Of a stretch of DNA of 9,748 nucleotides, positions 5,424 to 9,748 are shown piece by piece; position 1 is the first letter of the stretch; every line of letters starts with the position of its first letter. A model generated the notes under the pieces. The model searched no databases and was not told where the DNA came from. It was given only the letters and a program-made list of their open reading frames with translations. This DNA comes from DATHNF01 sp035486285 (lineage in GTDB: Bacteria > Patescibacteriota > Saccharimonadia > Saccharimonadales > UBA4665). The position numbers were made by a program, and so were the translations under genes. The stretch is from positions 1 to 9,748 of the forward strand of contig DATHNF010000053.1 of NCBI GenBank assembly GCA_035486285.1, read 5' to 3'.

Positions 5424-5936
5424 ATGCGTGAACCACGACTCTATCTTTTCATTGGCTATCCCGGGGCGGGCAAGACGACTATTGCCCAAATTATCGCCCG
5501 GGCAACAGGGGCAGAGCATCTGTGGGCCGACTTCGAGCGGCACATCATGTTTACTGACCCAACTCATTCGCACGCCGAGAGTGTTGCCCTTTATGAAGCG
5601 CTTAATAAACGTGCCGAAGAGCTTTTGGCTGAGGGCAAGGGCGTGGTCTTTGATACAAATTTTAACTTCTACGAAGACAGGCAGAAACTACGCGCCGTCG
5701 CCGACAAGCAACATGCCCAAACTATCATTATCTGGGTTACCACACCTAAGGATGTCGCCGAAAGGCGCGCCATTCACGCCGAAGTTACCCGTAATGGCTA
5801 TGATTTCGTAATGAGTAAACAGCAGTTCGAAGATATCGTTGCCAAGCTGGAGCCACCGACAAAGTCTGAAAAAGTTATTAAAATAGATGGCACGAAACTT
5901 GACGAACAGGAGCTCATGCGGTTACTTAGCCTGTAA
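5424..5936 (+). CDS. P-loop (AAA_33/zeta-like) kinase
   Basis: A small ATP-dependent kinase of 170 residues. Walker A is G-Y-P-G-A-G-K-T-T (11-19); D36 (A-D-F-E) sits where these kinases hold the substrate-side acid; V-V-F-D-T-N-F (74-80) is the second strand with the acidic residue D77, and the segment P-K-D-V-A-E-R-R (108-115) supplies the lid arginines. This layout is shared by polynucleotide-kinase-like and zeta-toxin-like P-loop kinases (Pfam AAA_33 type); the substrate is not readable. No antitoxin-like partner lies next to it. It is first in its unit, with a leaderless-type promoter, and its stop is 2 nt before the membrane-anchored nuclease, so the two are probably co-transcribed. Confidence 0.8.
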   Translation: MREPRLYLFIGYPGAGKTTIAQIIARATGAEHLWADFERHIMFTDPTHSHAESVALYEALNKRAEELLAEGKGVVFDTNFNFYEDRQKLRAVADKQHAQTIIIWVTTPKDVAERRAIHAEVTRNGYDFVMSKQQFEDIVAKLEPPTKSEKVIKIDGTKLDEQELMRLLSL

Positions 5937-5938
5937 CT

Positions 5939-6523
5939 ATGCTTCGTATACATTATTGCCGGCTCGTTCGTGGCCGGCTGGTTATAGCACTGATTCTAGT
6001 AGTCTGCCTGGCCGTCTACGCCCAACGCCAGGGCTGGCTCGGCAATGCCGCCAAAACGGCCGAGAGCAACCAGCCTGGTTTGTACAGTGTTAATCGTTTC
6101 ATTGATGGTGATACTATCGCGGTCAATATGAACGGGCAGGTCGAGAAAGTTCGCTTCATCGGTGTTGACACCCCGGAGACGCACAAACCCAATACGCCAG
6201 TACAATGTTACGGTCCGGTAGCCGCGGCTTTCACCAAAAGTACTATCGGTCAGAGTCGGGTACGCCTGGTATCGGATTCGTTGAGTACCAACCGCGACCG
6301 CTACAACCGGCTGCTGCGGTACGTTTATCTGCCCGACGGTACGAATCTGGACGAGCTACTAATCCGTACAGGGCACGGCTTCTACTATCCCTACTTTCCG
6401 TTTAGCAAATCCCACCAATTCGCCGCCGACGAGCAAACTGCCATCGCTAGCCACCTAGGCCTCTGGAGCGCCTGCCACCCCACACCAACAGATAGTGGCG
6501 GCTACATATCCAACACCCAATGA
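5939..6523 (+). CDS. membrane-anchored staphylococcal nuclease-type (SNase) enzyme
   Basis: This is a thermonuclease-family enzyme, which in known members is Ca2+-dependent and cleaves DNA and RNA. Residues 14-28 (L-V-I-A-L-I-L-V-V-C-L-A-V-Y-A) after basic residues make an uncleaved-type signal anchor, so the catalytic domain faces outside. D56-G-D58-T is the calcium motif; V71-R72-F-I-G-V-D77-T-P-E80-T contains the equivalents of Staphylococcus R35, D40 and E43; D-R-Y-N-R124 gives R87. All catalytic positions are present. There are Cys90 in the V-Q-C-Y-G segment common in bacterial members and C169. The ATG is 2 nt after the kinase stop with no Shine-Dalgarno, suggesting translational coupling. 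In small epibiotic bacteria such enzymes are proposed to scavenge nucleic acids; that is inference. Confidence 0.9.
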   Translation: MLRIHYCRLVRGRLVIALILVVCLAVYAQRQGWLGNAAKTAESNQPGLYSVNRFIDGDTIAVNMNGQVEKVRFIGVDTPETHKPNTPVQCYGPVAAAFTKSTIGQSRVRLVSDSLSTNRDRYNRLLRYVYLPDGTNLDELLIRTGHGFYYPYFPFSKSHQFAADEQTAIASHLGLWSACHPTPTDSGGYISNTQ

Positions 6524-6532
6524 GCATCCCGC

Positions 6533-6560
6533 CGTCATCTCGACCAAAGTGGAGAGATCT
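6533..6560 (+). repeat. left inverted repeat of the GIY-YIG unit
   Basis: CGTCATCTCGA, an 8-nt variable centre, then GAGAGATCT. The same 11-mer and 9-mer occur on the opposite strand at 6844-6870. This copy is itself a degraded hairpin: ATCTC (6537-6541) pairs with GAGAT (6554-6558). It begins 9 bp after the nuclease stop codon. Confidence 0.75.
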
Positions 6561-6564
6561 TATC

Positions 6565-6573
6565 TGAATTAAT
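6565..6573 (+). promoter_or_regulatory. possible extended -10 element of the GIY-YIG gene
   Basis: TGAATTAAT lies 7 nt before ATG 6581; the hexamer ATTAAT matches consensus at four of six positions. It is placed as in the other leaderless-type units and supports ATG 6581 over ATG 6572. Confidence 0.3.
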
Positions 6574-6580
6574 GCTTATC

Positions 6581-6868
6581 ATGAAAACATACTTTGTCTG
6601 CATAATGACCAACCCTGGCCGATCAGTGTTATACATAGGTGTTACTAATAACTTGGATCGCCGAGTTACAGAACACAAAAGTCATATCACTCCTGGATTT
6701 ACGGATAGATATAATTGTACTGTTCTGCTTTATTTCGAAGATACGCCATCAATAAAAGCTGCTATCGCCCGAGAAAAACAGCTCAAAAAGTGGAACCGAG
6801 CCAAAAAAGAGATACTAATTAACCAGCAAAATCCGCAACGGCGAGATCTCTCGACAAGCTCGAGATGA
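6581..6868 (+). CDS. GIY-YIG domain protein (UvrC-N-like, small stand-alone endonuclease family)
   Basis: A single GIY-YIG nuclease domain of 95 residues. The first motif half is Y4-F-V, the second Y18-I-G-V-T, then N-L-D-R-R28-V-x-E-H (24-32) with the catalytic arginine region, and R64-E65-K-Q-L-K-K-W (64-71) with the metal-binding glutamate. Key residues are present, so nuclease activity is possible. The family's usual N-terminus (M-K-x-Y) favours ATG 6581; ATG 6572 would add three residues. The gene is bracketed by imperfect inverted repeats, and codons from D89 onward are read from the right repeat, so the last seven residues (D-L-S-T-S-S-R) and the TGA stop come from repeat sequence. Its base composition looks more A/T-rich than the neighbours. 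It may be a mobile or repeat-linked gene. Confidence 0.85.
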   Translation: MKTYFVCIMTNPGRSVLYIGVTNNLDRRVTEHKSHITPGFTDRYNCTVLLYFEDTPSIKAAIAREKQLKKWNRAKKEILINQQNPQRRDLSTSSR

Positions 6869-6870
6869 CG
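6844..6870 (-). repeat. right inverted repeat of the GIY-YIG unit
   Basis: Reverse complement of the left repeat apart from the centre: outer 11-mer CGTCATCTCGA and inner 9-mer GAGAGATCT both match exactly. It forms its own perfect hairpin, TCTCGA (6849-6854), loop CAAGC, TCGAGA (6860-6865), and overlaps the 3' end of the gene. Confidence 0.8.
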
Positions 6871-6884
6871 TGCATAAAGATGGC

Positions 6885-7730
6885 CTAGGCAACGTTGGCA
6901 GTAGGGTCTACACGGGCAATCACCGGCTTAGCAGTAACCAGTTGGTTCCAAGAGAATTTGTCTTGACTGGCATCATAGCCGCGATGCAGCACCCGAGCCG
7001 GCAGATAGCCGATAGCGCACACCATGACAACGCCGTACATATGCCAACGCCGACCAATGCCATGTTTGGCATATGTCTGAGGGCTGACCCATACATACCG
7101 CATGAAGTCCACATAGCTGACATCAATCCGGCGTGACGAGACTTGGGCTCGCAAACGCTCGTCAAAAGTCACGACACCGCCAAGCTCCTGCAAGTGTATG
7201 GCCACGTCGTAATCTTCATGCATACCGCCTTCACAGCACAAGGCCGGCCTGACTTGCTGCCAAGCTTTGCGGCGAACGGCCATATTAGCCCCCCAGAGAA
7301 AAACCCGGTCCTTGAGCTGCCGGCTCAACCGTCGCCGGAAGAAGAGATCAATGGCATTAAAAAGCCCCGCGACCGCCACATTGTAGTACAACGCCACGCC
7401 CGATACGGCGTCGACTGCCTTGTCGGCAAAGACCGACTGCACCGAGGCCAGCCAGTCAGCCGGCAACAGGCTGTCAGCGTCAATACGAGCAATAATGTCA
7501 CCGCGCGCCGCGTCAAAACCGCGAGTGCGGGCATGGATCACGCCTTGCTTAGGTTCACGCAAGAGCTTTACGAAGTCATATGTCTGAGCAATTGTTACGG
7601 TAGCATCGGCCGAGTTATTATCAACCACAATTACTTCATAAGGGGCGACAGTCTGGCTGGCAATAGCTGCAAGGCAGGCACCAAGGTGTTCGGCTTCGTT
7701 GTATACTGGGATGACAATGCTTATTTTCAT
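6885..7730 (-). CDS. family 2 glycosyltransferase
   Basis: A GT-A fold inverting glycosyltransferase, 281 residues from ATG 7730. I-S-I-V-I-P-V-Y-N-E (3-12) is the classic opening strand; V-V-D-N-N-S (35-40) binds the nucleotide; I83-D84-A-D86-S is the metal-binding D-x-D; G-A-N-M-A-V-R-R (148-154) and H171-E172-D173-Y-D are the acceptor-side segment with the likely catalytic base. Residues 231-248 are hydrophobic and may sit in or on the membrane. The frame is open to GTG 7766, but ATG 7730 matches the family N-terminus and has AAGG 5 nt upstream. It probably builds cell-surface glycan; donor and acceptor are not readable. It is head to head with the glycoside hydrolase and convergent with the GIY-YIG gene. 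Confidence 0.92.
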   Translation of the reverse strand: MKISIVIPVYNEAEHLGACLAAIASQTVAPYEVIVVDNNSADATVTIAQTYDFVKLLREPKQGVIHARTRGFDAARGDIIARIDADSLLPADWLASVQSVFADKAVDAVSGVALYYNVAVAGLFNAIDLFFRRRLSRQLKDRVFLWGANMAVRRKAWQQVRPALCCEGGMHEDYDVAIHLQELGGVVTFDERLRAQVSSRRIDVSYVDFMRYVWVSPQTYAKHGIGRRWHMYGVVMVCAIGYLPARVLHRGYDASQDKFSWNQLVTAKPVIARVDPTANVA

Positions 7731-7745
7731 TAAAACCTTAGGCTT

Positions 7746-7751
7746 ATTATA
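7746..7751 (-). promoter_or_regulatory. consensus -10 of the glycosyltransferase gene
   Basis: Minus strand TATAAT (7751-7746), a perfect consensus hexamer 15 nt before ATG 7730, with no convincing -35. Its first base overlaps the A of the divergent ATG at 7751. Confidence 0.5.
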
Positions 7752-8857
7752 TGGCAAACCGCTCACTATCGTATACCAAACGTCTGGTAACTAGCTTAAG
7801 GCGCTGGCCCGGCCGCTATTGGCGCCGCAACTGGTGGCACAAAGTAGTAAGCGTACTAATCATCCTGGTTATGCTACTGGTTGGGACCATGTATGGCATT
7901 GCCCAGTGGTACATCCATAGCGAAGCCAGCAAGCCCCTGCAGCTTGGCGTTAGCTTCGTCCCTGATTATGCGCAGAGCCTAGGTTTAAATCCGCAACAAA
8001 CCATGGACGCCTTGATCGGCATTGGTGTCAAACAGTTCCGTTTGGTCAGCTACTGGAGCGACATGGAGCCCAGCCCCGGGCACTATGACTTCAGTCAGCT
8101 GGACTGGGAATTTCAGAAAGCCGAAGCTGCCCACGCCAAGATTATTCTGACGGTCGGTTTGCGCCAACCGCGCTGGCCAGAATGCCATCCCGCCAATTGG
8201 ATCAACATCAACCAGCCTGATAGCCAATGGGAGCCCCAGCTGGAAGCCTTTATGCAAAAGGTCGTGGAGCGCTACAAGAACTCGCCCGCACTAGAGAGTT
8301 ACCAAGTAGAGAACGAATACTTCCTGCAAGGCTTTGGCACCTGCACCAGTTACACCCGCGATCGCAGTCGCTTGGTGAGCGAATACAACTTGGTCAAACG
8401 CCTCGATCCCAACCACCCGATCATTGTCGCCCGCAGCGACAACGCCCAGGGCATACCAGTCGGCCAGCCGCAACCGGATGAATTTAGCATCTCCATTTAT
8501 CGGCGTGTATGGGACGCCGGTGTTACTCACCGCTATCTGGAATACCCGTTTCCGGCTTGGTACTACGCGTTCCTGGCTGGCTGGCAAAAACTCGCCGACC
8601 ACAAGGACATGATGATCGGCGAGCTACAAGCCGAAGCTTGGCCGCCAAATGGCCAAACCATCCCTGAAACCAGCCTGGCCGAACAGAACAAGTCAATGAA
8701 TGCCCAGCGCCTACAAGCGACCTTTAATTTCGGTAAAGCTACCGGCATGAAGTCCATCGACCTATGGGGCGCCGAATATTGGTACTACCGCGCCCAAGTC
8801 CTCCACGATCCCTCCCTCTGGAACGTCGCCAAGCAAGAGTTCTCAAGCAACAATTAA
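7751..8857 (+). CDS. membrane-anchored glycoside hydrolase, clan GH-A type
   Basis: A 368-residue protein with a very basic, Trp-rich cytoplasmic N-terminus (R-R-W-P-G-R-Y-W-R-R-N-W-W), one membrane helix at about 32-51 and an external (beta/alpha)8-barrel domain. Barrel signs are F-R-L-V-S-Y-W-S-D-M-E-P-S-P-G-H-Y-D-F (96-114), the typical 'R....W...Ep..G.ydf' strand of clan GH-A enzymes; Q-V-E-N188-E189-Y with N-E as the acid/base pair; and M-I-G-E291-L-Q-A-E295-A-W with the probable nucleophile (E291, or E295). This fits retaining beta-glycosidases such as GH5/GH39/GH42 relatives; the exact family and substrate are not decided. The start ATG has no Shine-Dalgarno. Its partner across 20 bp is a glycosyltransferase, which suggests shared surface-glycan work. 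Confidence 0.8.
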   Translation: MANRSLSYTKRLVTSLRRWPGRYWRRNWWHKVVSVLIILVMLLVGTMYGIAQWYIHSEASKPLQLGVSFVPDYAQSLGLNPQQTMDALIGIGVKQFRLVSYWSDMEPSPGHYDFSQLDWEFQKAEAAHAKIILTVGLRQPRWPECHPANWININQPDSQWEPQLEAFMQKVVERYKNSPALESYQVENEYFLQGFGTCTSYTRDRSRLVSEYNLVKRLDPNHPIIVARSDNAQGIPVGQPQPDEFSISIYRRVWDAGVTHRYLEYPFPAWYYAFLAGWQKLADHKDMMIGELQAEAWPPNGQTIPETSLAEQNKSMNAQRLQATFNFGKATGMKSIDLWGAEYWYYRAQVLHDPSLWNVAKQEFSSNN

Positions 8858-8871
8858 ATAATTCATAAGCA

Positions 8872-8900
8872 TTGTCAAATAACAGCTTGTCGGCTACAAT
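8872..8900 (+). promoter_or_regulatory. promoter of smpB
   Basis: TTGTCA (8872-8877), 17 bp, TACAAT (8895-8900): five of six matches in each hexamer at ideal spacing. Start expected near 8907, 3 nt before the ATG. Confidence 0.75.
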
Positions 8901-8909
8901 AAAACAGTT

Positions 8910-9374
8910 ATGGCTAAGAAGAAACCGGTCCAGACCAAACGCATAACCAACCGCCGCGCCCGGCACGATTATGAGCTCGGCGATTCTTTGGTGGTGGGGT
9001 TGGAGCTGGGCGGCGGCGAAACCAAAAGCCTGCGTATGGGCCACGGACACTTGCGCGGCGCCTACGTGACGGTCAAAGACAACGAGCTGTACCTTATTAA
9101 TGCCACCATTGCCGGCAGCAGCGGCATCCCGATTGACGAATCTACCCAAACACGCGCCCGCAAACTCCTGGCCAAACGCCGCGAGATCGACGCCCTCGTC
9201 GACGCCAAGCAACAGGGCAAAACCATTGTCCCCCTAGAAATCCTAACCGGCGGCCGCTACATCAAGCTCCGTATCTCCGTTGGCAAAGGCAAGAAACACT
9301 ACGACAAACGCCAGACTCTCAAAGCTCGTGACGACGCCCGCCGCGCCCAAGCCGCCATGAAATCTGCCCGCTAA
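8910..9374 (+). CDS. smpB: SsrA-binding protein
   Basis: SmpB binds tmRNA and brings it to stalled ribosomes in trans-translation. The 154 residues are normal. N-R-R-A-R-H-D-Y (14-21) is the conserved N-terminal tmRNA-contact segment; G-E37-T-K-S-L-R (36-42) and G-A-Y-V-T-V-K (50-56) followed by L-Y-L-I-N-A-T-I belong to the OB-like barrel; V-P-L-E-I (107-111) and the basic tail G-K-G-K-K-H-Y-D-K-R (125-134), which enters the mRNA channel, are present. Tail residues continue Arg/Ala-rich to the end. No ssrA gene is visible here. The ATG lacks a Shine-Dalgarno and lies almost at the predicted transcription start. Confidence 0.95.
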   Translation: MAKKKPVQTKRITNRRARHDYELGDSLVVGLELGGGETKSLRMGHGHLRGAYVTVKDNELYLINATIAGSSGIPIDESTQTRARKLLAKRREIDALVDAKQQGKTIVPLEILTGGRYIKLRISVGKGKKHYDKRQTLKARDDARRAQAAMKSAR

Positions 9375-9378
9375 CTCC

Positions 9379-9407
9379 TTGCCTCATCTCCAACCTTTAG
9401 CTATAAT
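9379..9407 (+). promoter_or_regulatory. promoter of the structured RNA and tRNA-Asn
   Basis: TTGCCT (9379-9384), 17 bp, TATAAT (9402-9407): a perfect -10 and a four-of-six -35 starting 5 bases after the smpB stop. Start expected near 9414, about 126 nt before the tRNA. Confidence 0.75.
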
Positions 9408-9413
9408 GCCCCA

Positions 9414-9539
9414 AGTTCCGCCAACTTTCCACAGGCTGGAAAGAGCAGGCGCGATCCCGCAAAGCGGGATTCGAATTTACTTCGAAAGCGCCGATGAGAA
9501 AACCGCGATAGCGGTTGTCTCATAAGGCGAAGCCGTTAT
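9414..9539 (+). ncRNA. folded non-coding leader of tRNA-Asn, possible separate small RNA
   Basis: No ORF is seen, but hairpins follow one another: CTTTCC/GGAAAG (9425-9430/9438-9443, 7-nt loop); a three-way junction closed by GGCGC/GCGCC (9448-9452/9488-9492) that holds ATCCCGC-AAA-GCGGGAT (9454-9470) and TCGAA-TTTAC-TTCGA (9471-9485); a 12-bp hairpin with one mismatch, ATGAGA/TCTCAT outside and AACCGC/GCGGTT inside (9494-9523, loop GATA); and GGC-GAA-GCC (9526-9534). It lies between a good promoter and the tRNA, so it should be transcribed and then cut away by RNase P. I recognise no RNA family. Confidence 0.5.
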
Positions 9540-9614
9540 TCCGGGGTAGCTCAGCGGTAGAGCGGGGCGCTGTTAACGCCTAGGTCGCTGGTTCGAATCC
9601 AGTCCCCGGAGCCA
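9540..9614 (+). tRNA. tRNA-Asn (anticodon GUU)
   Basis: All arms fold by eye. Acceptor TCCGGGG (9540-9546) pairs with CCCCGGA (9604-9610), discriminator G9611, encoded CCA 9612-9614. The D arm is GCTC/GAGC with loop AGCGGTA. Anticodon stem 9565-9569/9577-9581 has one G-U at its base; loop CTGTTAA holds GTT at 9572-9574 with T before and A after. A 5-nt variable loop follows, then T arm GCTGG/CCAGT with loop TTCGAAT. The G discriminator is usual for bacterial tRNA-Asn. Confidence 0.97.
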
Positions 9615-9623
9615 AGAGTTTTT

Positions 9624-9649
9624 AAGAGACCCATTTGGGTCTTTTTCTT
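9624..9649 (+). terminator. intrinsic terminator after tRNA-Asn
   Basis: Stem AGACCC/GGGTCT (9627-9632/9637-9642), loop ATTT, extended outward by G-U and two A-U pairs, followed by a T-rich tract to 9649. It is the only convincing Rho-independent terminator I see in the window. Confidence 0.85.
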
Positions 9650-9748
9650 GTAAGGCTTGGAAGGCTCGTAAGTGTGGTAGAGGCGTATAAGACAATGTCT
9701 GGTTGTATAAGTACACGTTATAAACCAAAAAGCGTAGCAACTGCTGTT
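9650..9748. other. right-end intergenic sequence with two palindromes
   Basis: There is no complete gene. TATAAG occurs at 9686-9691 and 9706-9711, and TATAAA at 9719-9724. AGACA-A-TGTCT (9690-9700) is a perfect palindrome around one base; next to it GGTT-G-TATAA (9701-9710) and TTATA-AACC (9718-9726) form an inverted repeat with one bulged G. This could be the control region of a gene beyond the right edge. Confidence 0.35.

Noticed and set aside
5424..5936. Toxin-antitoxin reading of the zeta-like kinase
   Set aside because: No small antitoxin ORF lies before or after it; the neighbours are a nuclease in an operon and a divergent deaminase-like gene.
6524..6884. CRISPR or classical insertion sequence at the repeat pair
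   Set aside because: There are only two inverted copies with a single gene between them, no transposase, and no convincing target-site duplication in the flanks.
7143..7733. 196-residue plus-strand frame opposite the glycosyltransferase
   Set aside because: The opposite strand encodes a GT2 protein with all motifs in place; the plus-strand translation shows no family features and is a shadow.
6885..7766. Glycosyltransferase start at GTG 7766
   Set aside because: It would overlap the divergent gene and add 12 residues before the canonical family N-terminus; ATG 7730 with AAGG fits better.
8739..9212. 157-residue minus-strand frame over smpB and its promoter
   Set aside because: It is antisense to a clearly recognised smpB and crosses its promoter; no motif or ribosome site supports it.
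9433..9448. Pattern AGG-CT-GGAA-AG-AGCA-G, reminiscent of the apical loop of SRP RNA (AGG, GGAA tetraloop, AGCA)
   Set aside because: The stem between tetraloop and symmetric loop is only 2 bp, the flanks do not form the long SRP rod, and the stronger local fold is CTTTCC/GGAAAG. An Infernal search with the bacterial small SRP model would settle it.
9486..9500. CCGATGAG near CGAAA, resembling the hammerhead ribozyme core
   Set aside because: The core needs CUGAUGA; here C replaces the U, and the order and spacing of the GAAA box and stem III do not fit. Both segments are explained by the hairpins described.

Overview
The window looks like part of a small, densely packed bacterial genome, most likely from the Candidate Phyla Radiation (Patescibacteria), perhaps Saccharibacteria. 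This is an inference from style and content: very short intergenic gaps, genes that touch or overlap tail to tail, very few visible intrinsic terminators, many transcription units that start at or next to the AUG, an F-type ATP synthase with a shortened delta subunit, and an orphan CobO-type P-loop enzyme. The code is standard, since UGA ends atpF, the atpI-like gene and the GIY-YIG gene. No plasmid, phage or CRISPR signature is seen.

Left end (1-2547, minus strand): an F1Fo ATP synthase operon in the order atpI-like, atpB (a), atpE (c), atpF (b), atpH (delta), atpA (alpha, only the first codons). An extended -10 promoter precedes the first gene. ATGA overlaps couple atpI-like to atpB and atpF to atpH, and atpE has an A-rich leader of its own. 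The c subunit carries the proton-type residue pattern.

Middle (2588-5936): a divergent pair made of a minus-strand unit (a 32-codon ORF with a strong Shine-Dalgarno, then an unrecognised bitopic membrane protein) and a plus-strand glutaredoxin-like protein; then a small unrecognised minus-strand protein; a CobO/BtuR-family P-loop protein overlapping tail to tail with a cytidine-deaminase-fold protein; and a P-loop kinase.

Right part (5939-8857): a membrane-anchored staphylococcal-nuclease-type enzyme behind the kinase; a GIY-YIG domain gene boxed in by imperfect inverted repeats that supply its last codons; and a head-to-head pair formed by a family-2 glycosyltransferase and a membrane-anchored clan-A-like glycoside hydrolase.

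Right end (8872-9748): smpB (trans-translation) with a good sigma70-type promoter, then a second promoter (TTGCCT-N17-TATAAT), about 125 nt of highly folded non-coding sequence, tRNA-Asn(GUU) with encoded CCA, and an intrinsic terminator. The last 100 bases hold two adjacent palindromes and no complete gene.

The main points for follow-up are the repeated 'extended -10, then 6-10 nt, then ATG' pattern (leaderless transcripts), the GIY-YIG gene with terminal inverted repeats, the structured leader in front of the tRNA, the shortened delta subunit, and the deaminase-fold protein with its unexplained C-terminal extension.
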